51,159 bases of DNA, taken from positions 1 through 51,159 of IMG/VR virus record IMGVR_UViG_3300035659_000023; one strand, 5' to 3'. Below are positions 7,301 to 16,100 of this stretch, piece by piece. The translations under genes were made by a program, and so were the position numbers. Source of the DNA: a virus. The stretch's first letter is position 1. Every line of letters begins with the position of its first letter. The notes under the pieces were generated by a model. It saw only the letters and a list, made by a program, of their open reading frames with translations. It made no database searches and was not told the DNA's origin.

Positions 7301-9148
7301 TTATATAACACCTTCGGCCAAAAACTTCAAATAGGAGGTTTTAGTAGTGATTTAGAGTTATGCGATAATTGTCATAAAGAGAGGTTTCCAGAACACTGGC
7401 GTTACAAGAAAAAAGCATCTTACATATATAAGCCCGGTGAGCAGATAGGTTATCATGGTAGGGAAGGCCGTATAGTTCGAGAAGATAATGGTGGTTACAT
7501 TGTTTACTTTACGGATACCAACGAAGAACAATGGTTAGATAAAGAGGAATTACTCGAGCAGGAAGGATTAAAAGAACCAGAAAATGAATTTGATAAAGTA
7601 CTCAAACTAAGAGATAGAGCAAGAGAAAGGAGAGACACAGATATGTCTAAAGAAACAAATTTTACCTTATGGTTTAACAAAAATAAAAATGAAACTTCCT
7701 ATTGGGAAGGTTATTCTAATTTTATTAAAACAGCTGCTCAACATAAACAGTTCAAAGATTGGATGAAAGAGAAGTTCGCAGATGTAGTAATAGAGGACGA
7801 ACCCGAAACTAAGGATGGGGCTGCCTATGAATTACCTGATGGAAGTGGTTTTATGACTGGTACCGTTGGAAGTAAACAAGCTTCAGGAGTAGCCCTTAAT
7901 ATATTACCAGACCTCTTTGAAGATAAGTTCGCGATGAGTAAGATACCTCCAGAATTAAGATTACTTCGCTCCAATGCTAAGCAAGCTCTTAGTAAAGTAG
8001 TAGAGCATATGCAAGTATTAGGACGAGAGAGTACCCCAGCCGACTTCCCAATGGAATGGTTTTATAAGGATCAAGGTTATGTAGTTCCAGATAGTATAGG
8101 AGAGGTAAGAGCCCAATTACAAGAGATTATAGATTACGCCAACCGCGCAACTGGTAATAATTTCTATGGTAATATGAAGTCTTCTTTTAAAGTAATATCA
8201 AAGAGTGGGTTGCAAGGAGTTGAAATTATAAGAGAACTAATAGATGGAAAGATAAATAAATATGGTTACATCAATGAAAAGAACCAGTTTGTGGTGCTAC
8301 CTAATTATAGAGAACTCCGTATAAACAGTCAATTAAATAGGCCTGATACAGGTGAAACAGTAAAAGTGATCAAATACGTTGATGTTTCGTTAGGTAGCAC
8401 TGCTAATATGGTAGAGACTCTTATGAAGAAGAAAGCAGGCGATGAAGCAGATGATTTAGCCGAAAAAGAGTGGTCTGATAAAGGGGAAGAAGATTGGAGT
8501 AGAAAACCCTCAGAAGGATTCATACCTACAAATAGAGGAATGCAGACACCCGACGATATAGTAAGTGATTTAACCTTTTTGAATTATGCTTATAATAGAG
8601 ATAGATCTCCAGAAATAACTCCAGAGCGTTGGGCTAAGGTATATGGTCCCAACACAGAAACTATGGAAATGCGTTATCAAAGAGAAAAAGCTTCTGGCAA
8701 AACATTTACTAAAAAGGATATAAATAAGGCTTTTATAAAATACGCTATTGATGTTAGCGATGAAATACCTCCAATGGGATGGGATGCTAGTACTCCTGGA
8801 AAACCAGCTGGGGCAGGAGCACCCAAGGAACCTATGCAGGGATTACAGGATAAGGATAAAGAACAAGAAGAAAAGAAGAATGTAATTTATGATAGTTCTA
8901 GTGATACAGGACCTCAATTCCAAACTACTATTAATCCAGCTACAAAAGAGGTTACAGTGAAGTTTATGGATTCCCCTCAAAAGGAAGCTCTTGATGATGC
9001 AATGAAGACTCAAATGCAAAGCCCTCAGCTTCCTACGTTAAATACTACTCCACAGAATAATCAAGGAACACCAGGTACTCCAGGTGGACCGGGAGCAAAC
9101 GAGGAACCGAATCAGTTTAAGAATCAACAAGTACCAGTAAGTTTTTAA
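4364..9148 (+). CDS. Giant modular protein with HExxH, SH3-like, DMP19/DUF4375-like and zinc-finger segments (1594 aa)
   Basis: Many small modules are strung together. Two KOW/SH3-like segments lie at about 180-300 (QPGDRVEDTRTKNIG). A zincin-like segment has H348-E-K-V-H352 and a possible third ligand at E373/E374. A Pro/Gln/Glu linker spans about 475-525. About 546-574 is a GKNLGGPY...KRLKQVEYFKHH segment of a kind seen in phage proteins. LSWQ sits at 635-638, directly followed by a DMP19/DUF4375-like domain (NYQVGNGGFEQWF). A Cys4 finger (CEDC, CDNC) is near 970-1003, and the C-terminus is Gly/Pro/Gln-rich. Module boundaries repeatedly read K-x-(A/S)-S followed by a short basic-hydrophobic stretch. 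No portal or capsid fold is recognisable. A multidomain virion or pre-processed protein is an inference. Confidence 0.7.
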   Translation: MIPSRSFYSISHRTREILNSINSVLKNNEPLPILSTIKSEPPIVKSSPDKINFKDAIESKRFSYIGMSLYKGASEDGNIGRIWVKKEIIDPKTGEKQEWLVTYTTDEDDLVYSLASKRMKKIADYGPFGVDELKHTQEGIDKAVQGLDMPELEDTVNPLKVPTTDAEARDSTGHQVQMGNVVENEFNKQGEVVDILGPDKLVVKWMDKPYSEGEMGDTIASSDIVVVGSQKTAFDYRENLMKGYKKPLPELQPGDRVEDTRTKNIGLVKDIQGDLVEVDMGTHSMKVPISAINKLSALNKHSVNIQIIPVTSWQRGKVDPTEYDATTDTIRVRGDYDVNNDPAGWMVHEKVHATLAAAGQQNNSGNYPDNPIEERAYKTQFNYLKSLGHTFDDIFQIPTMEHKAPYRNIFAKWWNASSPQQLPTLRTAGQPKPQDIPIAPGIKSKNITMDESGGGGTAKVTVEFSDVNKGLQFYQEEVGQPQAPPKPPEQPKEEEKPEASAEQGPPPVQGPQLPNLPTARLKFNLQVISKVVHRKDGWHVVSEEGKNLGGPYPEKKKAIKRLKQVEYFKHHGSADVVKMDVPFLIREMEYSKEDAKTDQDLHKATENMIDEGDKVLEMSDYDKIFDKPKKGSLKLSWQEQGPGEDFHQNLVDEAYDLWQKPENNWNKDQFLQNLPSQAHRDAVILGNLNYQVGNGGFEQWFGNDYGDRDAEYLIGTLLPAIGTPSAKRVMYLVEEAYDLREEYDPYEGEPNEDASNDLDNLDSEYYAIDDEFMKDVNQYLYKLKIQGSLIFSSSVKQAASDIHDYLAENVRDTEDLDERDVQRITERILSQPWCNSSKEKVLKQVRDWIGLEKESSADEIHTWIRVKRVLDEMGVDETTAAKFVEDVKKYWQEYIELPDEQIYDAYKAWKDEEGPRKMTDEDWDQRFENDAFNREQFGSKKASLKFSQTEEDYDFYNDNYRFNSGEEHECEDCGAPGAKLYNTFGQKLQIGGFSSDLELCDNCHKERFPEHWRYKKKASYIYKPGEQIGYHGREGRIVREDNGGYIVYFTDTNEEQWLDKEELLEQEGLKEPENEFDKVLKLRDRARERRDTDMSKETNFTLWFNKNKNETSYWEGYSNFIKTAAQHKQFKDWMKEKFADVVIEDEPETKDGAAYELPDGSGFMTGTVGSKQASGVALNILPDLFEDKFAMSKIPPELRLLRSNAKQALSKVVEHMQVLGRESTPADFPMEWFYKDQGYVVPDSIGEVRAQLQEIIDYANRATGNNFYGNMKSSFKVISKSGLQGVEIIRELIDGKINKYGYINEKNQFVVLPNYRELRINSQLNRPDTGETVKVIKYVDVSLGSTANMVETLMKKKAGDEADDLAEKEWSDKGEEDWSRKPSEGFIPTNRGMQTPDDIVSDLTFLNYAYNRDRSPEITPERWAKVYGPNTETMEMRYQREKASGKTFTKKDINKAFIKYAIDVSDEIPPMGWDASTPGKPAGAGAPKEPMQGLQDKDKEQEEKKNVIYDSSSDTGPQFQTTINPATKEVTVKFMDSPQKEALDDAMKTQMQSPQLPTLNTTPQNNQGTPGTPGGPGANEEPNQFKNQQVPVSF

Positions 9149-9151
9149 GTT

Positions 9152-9505
9152 ATGAGTAATTGGCGAAAAGTATTAAGTTGGCAAGTACAACCCGAAGCTC
9201 CTAAAGATACTAGAGCTTTATTTAGAGATATATCAATGAGAAAACCAAGTAGCTGGGCGGAAGTAGGGACTTATGATTTTCATCAATTCGATACTTTACA
9301 TCAACAGGCTCTTTTGGGAAAGCGTGTAATAGAAGGATATGTAGCAACTCCCTATAGTACTATTACACCACTTTATGATATCTCCGGAAGAACATCTGAA
9401 TTTATATTACATAATCAAGCAGATGATTTTTATTATTATATAAATACCGAAGGTTTCTCTTATGCAAGATATACATTTAGAATATTAAATTTTCCAAACG
9501 CGTGA
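9152..9505 (+). CDS. LSWQ-leader protein (117 aa)
   Basis: Begins MSNWRKVLSWQVQPE, one of the cleanest copies of the NWRxILSWQ leader shared with the genes at 12519, 28643 and, partly, 34426. The body, rich in Tyr, Phe and His (TYDFHQFDTLHQ, DDFYYYINTEGF), matches no family I know. It lies 3 bases after the 1594-aa gene, so the two are probably co-expressed. The leader may be a targeting or packaging peptide (inference). Confidence 0.65.
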   Translation: MSNWRKVLSWQVQPEAPKDTRALFRDISMRKPSSWAEVGTYDFHQFDTLHQQALLGKRVIEGYVATPYSTITPLYDISGRTSEFILHNQADDFYYYINTEGFSYARYTFRILNFPNA

Positions 9506-9723
9506 AAAATTGGTTTACAGAAAATAGTAAATGGCTATATCCAACTATAACCTTTTTCGGGGGGGCGCTGATTGGATTCTATCTTTGTATTTTAAGATAT
9601 GAAAGCGAAATTGATGTTATGAAAGTAGAACTTAAATTGGAGATTTATAAGGTAGCTGACGCTATTTCGGATTTGAAAAATTTAATTCAAAATAGAGTAT
9701 TGACAAAAGTAAAAGAAAAATGA
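9502..9723 (+). CDS. Small membrane protein with C-terminal helix (73 aa), GTG start
   Basis: The GTG start overlaps the previous stop (GTGA). Residues about 10-28 (LYPTITFFGGALIGFYLC) form one membrane span, followed by an amphipathic or coiled-coil helix (EIDVMKVELKLEIYKVADAI). The topology, a short N-terminus, one span and a long helix, is seen in phage holin-like and inner-membrane spanin-like proteins. There is no lysis gene next to it, so function is open. Confidence 0.55.
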   Translation: MKNWFTENSKWLYPTITFFGGALIGFYLCILRYESEIDVMKVELKLEIYKVADAISDLKNLIQNRVLTKVKEK

Positions 9724-9851
9724 TAATTTATTATTGTACTGTTACAACTACTGATGGCCATACTTATATGTATGGTTATTATCCATATTCTTACTGGTTA
9801 AATACAACTGGTAATGTTATTGTAACTGAAATAAACAAGTTTGAAAGTTAA
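9720..9851 (+). CDS. Hypothetical Tyr/Thr-rich peptide (43 aa)
   Basis: The ATG overlaps the previous stop as ATGA. The frame reads MIIYYCTVTTTDGHTYMYGY and is rich in Tyr, Thr and Asn, looking like a small beta hairpin or sheet. It fills most of the space before the next Shine-Dalgarno (ACAGGAG). Coupled start supports it being real; function unknown. Confidence 0.4.
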   Translation: MIIYYCTVTTTDGHTYMYGYYPYSYWLNTTGNVIVTEINKFES

Positions 9852-9872
9852 TTAAACACAGGAGATAAAACA

Positions 9873-12365
9873 ATGGGAAGGATCATAATACCCGAATTCA
9901 ATAAACCAAAGAGTACAGCTCCCGCTTGGATTGATGCTGAAGCTCTTAAGGAAGCCAGTTCACAAGAAGCTGCGGAAAGAGAAGAGGTACTTTCCAAGAT
10001 CTCTTCCCAAAGCGAAGACCTTGTAATTTCCTATATTGCCCCATCTACGGGGAAGATATATTTTGCTGGCGAACCTAGATTAGTTGTTCAAGCAAGAATG
10101 GCTAAGGCTAGTAATCAACCCGTAGAATTCACAGACCCTGAAACAGGGGAGAAATTACATTCCTATAGAGTATCTAAAAAGATTAGCCATATTGATAGTC
10201 TTAAATATTCTAATGAAACGGAGGTAATGCCTCGAGTCGAAAAAACATCAGGGGTATATACTAATACCTTTGTGGATAGGCATGTAGTCTATAAAACATT
10301 GGATGCGTTACAGAGATATGCTTCACAGAATGGGTTATCTTTAGCAAGAGCCCGTTACCTGAAGGGGGAATACGGCCAGAAGAAACTAGGGTCTGAATTA
10401 ATAACTATAGCTAAGATACAAGCGGAACTAGAGTGGAGCTACGGTAGAAACCAAAAAGGTAGAATATTCGCTAATGCTGAAATAGATACTGCTGGTAAGA
10501 TACAAATGCCTAAAACTTTTAAGATAGCATCCGGCGAGGAATTTGAATTTAATAAGGATAATATTAGATTAATGGAGAAGGATTCAACATTTAGAGAGTT
10601 AATTGCTATTAAACCGAAAAAGAGTGACGTGCCTCAAATAAGGAGACCCGATATATCTAACTTTATGGCAACGTCTTCTATGAAGACTGGAGGTCCTGTT
10701 CCTACTAATGTACCTCCTCAGAATACTAATACTACTAATCCTCAGGAACAGTTCCAGCCTGGTAGCCAATATATTAACCCTGCTGATAATAAAACTTATA
10801 CTGTTAAGAATTATGATCCTCAGAAGGGAGCAACTGTTACATCACCAGAAGGCCAGGATATGTTAGTACCACAGGATCAAGTTCAGAATCTTAAACCAGT
10901 TATGAAAACATCCGCTTATGAATTTTCTGTAGAGACTATGGCGGACGACCTTTTACGAAAACTTTCTAAGAAGGATAAAAAAGAAGAAGATAAAGGTGAG
11001 AAGAAGGATAAAAAAGAAGATAAAGATGATGAAGATGATATGGTTGATAAACTGACGAAAAAGGATAAGAAAGAAGATAAGAAAGAAAAGGAAAAGGATA
11101 AAAAAGAAGAGAAGGGCGAAAAGGACGAAAAGGAAGATTGTTCAGACCATATGTCTTCTCTTAAAAAAAAAGATAACGCCGTCCTCGAAACAAAGTCTTC
11201 GAGAGTAGCCAATATGGGAAGAAGATGGTTAGAGATAAGAGATGAAATACGTAGTAAACAAGCTTCTCAACGAACCGCCACATCAAAACATACTTTTCAG
11301 GATGAAGTAGTTGAAGAACTAACTAAAAGAGGTTATAAAGCCTTAAAATCACTTGAGGTTAAACCCAACGAAGCCGGAAGAGACCCAAAGACCAATATAC
11401 CTACCAAGAGTTCCGGAGACGTGGAAATAGGAATGACTGACTTCCCTGACTTTACTAAACCTATACAAGAAGCACAAGCGGAAATAATTAAAGATAGAGA
11501 ACACTTCACTAATGAAGATAAACTGCCAGTATACAATATGAGAAGAAACGAATTGAAGAAGTATATGGATGATGAAAAAGGTGGAGAGAAGAATTACGGT
11601 TTAAGCGAAGAAGCAAGAGGTGATAAAGACTTTAAGAACCCAGATCCTTTTAGAAAGAAATCATCAACGGATGAGGATATAGCAAATGCACTTATCAATA
11701 AGACCGCAGCTGATGAAGAAGAAAAGGTAGATGTAAGACCTATTCAATATAAACCTCAAAAGAGAGCACCTGGGTTGGAGGAATTCAAAGAGCCTGAAGT
11801 TATACCAGAAGCTGAAGGTAAAGCAAAGGAAGCCATTACAAAGTTCCGGAAGGTACAAGCTGACATTGAACAAACTAGGAAGCAACTGCAGGAAGCTATA
11901 GCTCCAATTCAAAAACAACTAATGGATACTCAAAAACCTTTTCAGGAAGATTTAGTAAAGAAACAAGAATCCTTTTCTAGTTACTTGGAGATGATTTATA
12001 CCCAGTTAGGAGAAACCAAAGATAAGATCGCAGCCTATGGCGATAAGATACTAGCTATAGTGGAGAGAGGCAAACGAGAAACTAAATCTCCCACGATAGC
12101 CCAGTTGTTAAAGAGATTAGAAGAAGTAGAACCCGAAGTGTTTACAGCTGTTCAGAATGTAAAGGAAGCTATGGAAAATGAACATGTGAGTAATGTATTA
12201 GAAAGATACTTATATGATTATGATATAAGTAAAGAACATGAGAAGAAGAAAGTTATAAGAACAAGTGACGACGAAGGTTCCTTTAATGAAGCATTGAAAG
12301 TATTGAAAGTAGCTTTAATGGGATTACTTAACCTCAACGATAAATTGCGATTCGAGGAGGTATAA
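9873..12365 (+). CDS. Large structural-type protein with Lys/Glu-rich linker and coiled coil (830 aa)
   Basis: Preceded by CAGGAGATAAAACA. The N-terminal third is mixed alpha/beta (RIIIPEFNKPKSTAPAW, GSELITIAKIQAELEWSYG). A Pro/Asn/Gln-rich linker lies at about 270-305 and a small SH3-like segment (YINPADNKTYTVKNYDP) at about 300-345. A very charged K/E/D tract runs from about 363 to 425. The C-terminal region has a long coiled coil at about 646-730 (FRKVQADIEQTRKQLQEAIA). K-x-(S/A)-S junctions recur (EKTSG, MKTSA, SKQAS, KKSST, NKTAA). Large size and gene order suggest a virion, scaffold or internal protein, but no signature proves it. Confidence 0.6.
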   Translation: MGRIIIPEFNKPKSTAPAWIDAEALKEASSQEAAEREEVLSKISSQSEDLVISYIAPSTGKIYFAGEPRLVVQARMAKASNQPVEFTDPETGEKLHSYRVSKKISHIDSLKYSNETEVMPRVEKTSGVYTNTFVDRHVVYKTLDALQRYASQNGLSLARARYLKGEYGQKKLGSELITIAKIQAELEWSYGRNQKGRIFANAEIDTAGKIQMPKTFKIASGEEFEFNKDNIRLMEKDSTFRELIAIKPKKSDVPQIRRPDISNFMATSSMKTGGPVPTNVPPQNTNTTNPQEQFQPGSQYINPADNKTYTVKNYDPQKGATVTSPEGQDMLVPQDQVQNLKPVMKTSAYEFSVETMADDLLRKLSKKDKKEEDKGEKKDKKEDKDDEDDMVDKLTKKDKKEDKKEKEKDKKEEKGEKDEKEDCSDHMSSLKKKDNAVLETKSSRVANMGRRWLEIRDEIRSKQASQRTATSKHTFQDEVVEELTKRGYKALKSLEVKPNEAGRDPKTNIPTKSSGDVEIGMTDFPDFTKPIQEAQAEIIKDREHFTNEDKLPVYNMRRNELKKYMDDEKGGEKNYGLSEEARGDKDFKNPDPFRKKSSTDEDIANALINKTAADEEEKVDVRPIQYKPQKRAPGLEEFKEPEVIPEAEGKAKEAITKFRKVQADIEQTRKQLQEAIAPIQKQLMDTQKPFQEDLVKKQESFSSYLEMIYTQLGETKDKIAAYGDKILAIVERGKRETKSPTIAQLLKRLEEVEPEVFTAVQNVKEAMENEHVSNVLERYLYDYDISKEHEKKKVIRTSDDEGSFNEALKVLKVALMGLLNLNDKLRFEEV

Positions 12366-12370
12366 ATTGA

Positions 12371-12541
12371 ATGAAACTAGTAAATTTTTATTTCCGCTGT
12401 AAGTGCGGGAAATATTTAGCTTTTCATACTACTGAGGAGATTCAGGGATGCCCAAAATGTATGAGCATCCTTCGCTTACCTAAGGTGTTTATTAACTATC
12501 TATTGACACGTGAGAGAGATGGAAAAGAAGAACTGGCGTGA
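12371..12541 (+). CDS. Small zinc-ribbon protein (56 aa)
   Basis: GAGGAGGT, still inside the previous gene's end, is about 10 bases before this ATG. The frame reads MKLVNFYFRCKCGKYLAF and later GCPKCMSILRLPK, so CxC and CxxC pairs could bind one zinc, as in rubredoxin-like or zinc-ribbon folds. It overlaps the next gene's start by 23 bases. Function unknown. Confidence 0.55.
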   Translation: MKLVNFYFRCKCGKYLAFHTTEEIQGCPKCMSILRLPKVFINYLLTRERDGKEELA

Positions 12542-12791
12542 AATACTGAGTTGGCAGATACAACCCGAAGAATCCTCTCGGAATATTAATAAGATGATAG
12601 CTATGAAGGCTTCTCAAGAAATTATTGATGATTTGGCTATTATTATTCCCGATAAAGTTCAAAATCAAATAGATCCTTCTCTCGGAGACCAAATTGATAA
12701 TATAGATGAAAATGTTGTTACTAAATACATTAAATTATATTTAGGAGCCTACATAAGACATTTAACGCGCGAGGATATTTTTGCCGACTAA
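12519..12791 (+). CDS. LSWQ-leader protein (90 aa)
   Basis: MEKKNWREILSWQIQPEE opens the protein, closely matching MSNWRKVLSWQVQPE of the 9152 gene although the rest differs. The body is helical with KMIAMKASQEIIDDLAIIIP and ends in LYLGAYIRHLTREDIF. A GTG at 12510 is an alternative start adding three residues; neither has a strong ribosome binding site, so translation may be coupled to the overlapping zinc-ribbon gene. Confidence 0.6.
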   Translation: MEKKNWREILSWQIQPEESSRNINKMIAMKASQEIIDDLAIIIPDKVQNQIDPSLGDQIDNIDENVVTKYIKLYLGAYIRHLTREDIFAD

Positions 12792-13128
12792 CTGGAGACA
12801 AATATTAAAATTCGGTTGGTTGAACGAAGAAGAGATTCGTAAAAACCAAAAAGAAGAGTATGAGACTAAGACTTGGGAAGAACATGAGATTCCTTTCAGT
12901 AGAGAAAAAGGTGAAGAATTGCAACGGGCTTTGGCATATGCTACAGAAGGAGCTATTAATTACCTTTTTGAACCTAACGTATTTCACGATAGAGTGCGCA
13001 TTCTCGGGACATTACAGAATTATAAGGAATCTTATATAACAGCATATCAGCATAAAATGAAGCTATATGGTGAATTAGTCGAATTCTATACTAAACTAGT
13101 ACAAGATTACCCTGTAGAGGAATATTAA
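12781..13128 (+). CDS. Protein with degenerate NWRQIL leader (115 aa), TTG start
   Basis: TTG at 12781 overlaps the previous stop and has GAGG about 8 bases upstream. The start MPTNWRQILKFGWLNEEE keeps NWRQIL and the Trp but has KFGW in place of LSWQ. The body is helical and acidic, with NYKESYITAYQHKMKLYGEL near the end. It is the last gene before the signal-peptide gene cluster. Function unknown. Confidence 0.6.
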   Translation: MPTNWRQILKFGWLNEEEIRKNQKEEYETKTWEEHEIPFSREKGEELQRALAYATEGAINYLFEPNVFHDRVRILGTLQNYKESYITAYQHKMKLYGELVEFYTKLVQDYPVEEY

Positions 13129-13143
13129 ATAGACGAGAAAACT

Positions 13144-16100
13144 ATGAAAAAGTTTTTATATCCTTTATTACTTTGCATATTGTTTACGGTATCGCTCTTT
13201 GGGCAATACACTGATGAGAAATACGAAAAGTATGTAGGTTACGCCAGAGGTAAATATCCTTTAACGCTGAGCGGTTTACAGAGGGCGATAGCTGCAGTAG
13301 TAGCTGTAGATAGTGGAGTAGTAAATATTGCATATCCTGGAGTTGATACTACAGGTTTAGGAGTGCTTCCCCCAAGAATATACTTACGCGGTTGGATTAG
13401 TGGAGAGGAAATAGTAAGCGGGGTAGTAGCTGGAACTGGTACTTGGGGTTATATTACAGGTGATATAACTGAACAAACTGACCTCCAAGAGGCTTTATCT
13501 AATAAATTAGACCTATCCGATACCTCTCACAAAGTATTAACTTCTAATTTAATTTATAACAATAAATCTGGTATGAGGGATACCTTATTATACAGCGACT
13601 TATACGAGAAGTTCTTAGGTATTGAAGATGGTAAATACGATTTGAGCGTAGCTGGAGTACAATCTGCCATAGCTGATTTACCTAATGATAGTGGAACTGT
13701 ATATATTTCTTACCCCGGTATAGATACTACAGGTTTAGGAACGCTACCAAACGACATAATATTATGGGGGTGGATTCTTACTTATGTTAGTGGTAACAAT
13801 ACCGCGGAGGTACTTACTTTCCAAATAGAAACCTCGGCTTCCTCTACTGGAAACTTCTATACTACTATTGATGATAGTACCTATACTACTGTTATAGATA
13901 ATGGGGACGTTAATACTATAGTAGCTACTAAAATTTATAATACTTTATACGGAAATGTAACAGGATGGACAATTACTAAGAATTCTTTTAGAATAACTCT
14001 AACACATAATACTTATGGTGATATTACTGATCCTACTTATAATGCTTCTGCTATTGGGGCTACCGTTACTACTTATTCGCGCGCAAACGGTACTTTAAAA
14101 CTTTATAGTAGTTCTTATACTCAAGGGGCTGGTTATATAGTCGTCACCCCCGCGCAAAGTAAAGTAGTAGTAGCTAGTGATTCTATGAGAGTGCAAGGCA
14201 AATCAAAATTTGTAGGTAATGTAACATTACCTAATACGAGTATCTGGAATACCACTGGTGTTGGTATAGGAACAATCACTCCAAGAACAACACTTGAAGG
14301 AGTTGGTGCTTTATTATTTACGGGGACGGCAGGAGCTGGATGGACTGAACCGAATTTAGGTGCTGGTACAAGATTACTTTGGTATCCGAGAAAAGCAGCT
14401 TTTAGGGTCGGAACGGTTACGGGGACTCAGTGGAACGATGCTAATATTGGAGAAAATTCAGTGGCATTTAGTTATAACAATATTGCTTCTGGTAAGGGGA
14501 GTATAGCGATTGGCTCAAATAATTCTGTATCGGGAAGTTATAGTACAGTTATTGGTGATAATAATACTGCAACTTATCCTCAAGGTGTTGCACTAGGCAC
14601 GGGTAATACTATCGATGGTGATTATGGGGTAGCCATAGGAGTAAATAATAGTACTTATGGATCTAGTTCAAGGGCATTCGGAACAAGTTGTATCACTTAT
14701 GGAATTTATTCTACGGCATTTGGCTTTACTAACATAGCAAGAAGTTATTTGGAATTTGTTATCGGTAGAAATGCACTAGATGGTGGAAGTTCAGATACTT
14801 GGGTTGCAACAGACCCTTTATTTAGTGTTGGAATTGGTACAAGTACAAATAACAGATTAAATGGGTTCACAGTATTCAAAAATGGCAATGCAGAAGTGTA
14901 TGGGACATTAAAAGTTGGTCATATTTATACTTTCCCCGCTACTGACGGGACCAGTGGTTATGTGTTAAAAACTAATGGTGCTGGAATAGTAAGTTGGCAG
15001 GCTGACGCAAGTGGTATTGGGGGCGCCGCTTATGCTGATTCTTTATTACACGATGGAAGACATGTCCCTGGCGACAGTTTAATAACAGACGCTGAAGGCA
15101 ATTCTAGATTTCAAGCTAAAGGTACTTATCTTATTCCAAGTGATAGTACTTCAATGAGAAGTTATTCTAATGCTAAATACCAAGCCAAAGGTACTTATCT
15201 TATTCCAAGTGATAGTACTTCAATAAGAAATTATTCTAACGCTAAATACCAAGCCAAAGGTACTTATCTTATACCAAGTGATAGTACTTCTATGAGAAAT
15301 TATTCTAATGCTAAATACCAAGCTAAAGGTACTTATCTTATTCCAAGTGATAGTACTTCTATGAGAAGTTATTCTAATGCTAAGTATCAATATAAGTTTA
15401 GTAATATAGCGGAAACTTCCGCCGGGGATAGTATTAAGTTTTATAATAAATATACCTTTCCAAGAACAGATGGAAACTCTGGCCAGATACTTAAAACTAA
15501 TGGTAACGGGGAAGTAACCTGGCAAATAGACGCTAGTGGTTTAGGAGGCGCTTCCTTCGCGGATTCCGTCTCTCATGATGGAAGACATGTTGTAGGAGAT
15601 AGTTTAATAACTGATGCCGAAGGCACCGCAAGATTCGAACCTAAAGGAGTAACTATTAGTGATGTATCTCTCTTACAAGATTCTCTGACTGTAAAATTAA
15701 ATCGTAATGAAAGTATAAGATATACTAAAGTATTAGGTTTACCTGATACGACTGGAGTTACTACTGGTTATGTTATGAAGAAGCAAGCCGATGGTACTAT
15801 TCAATGGAATAACGACGCTACTGGAGGAGCTCCCGTTTGGGGTAATATATCTGGAACTTTAGCTAATCAAACGGATTTACAAGGGGCTCTTAATAGTAAA
15901 TCAGCTACTGGTCACTTACACGCCGCCAGCGATATTACTTCTGGTATTATAGATACAGCTCGATTCCATGCTTACGCTGATTTAGTGGTAGAGAATAAAG
16001 TAGGGACTGGTTCTGCACAAGTAGCTGCCGGTAATCATACTCATAGTGGAGTATATGAACCCGTTATTACTAAAAATACAGCATTCAATAAGAACTTTGG

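Noticed and set aside
15112-15387. CRISPR-like array
   Set aside because: The units are contiguous 69-bp coding repeats with no spacers, and they translate to a perfect 23-aa repeat in the fibre gene.
15220-15525. Minus-strand ORF over the 69-bp repeats
   Set aside because: It is the reverse complement of the repeat array and shows only the repeat in another frame. No independent signal supports it.
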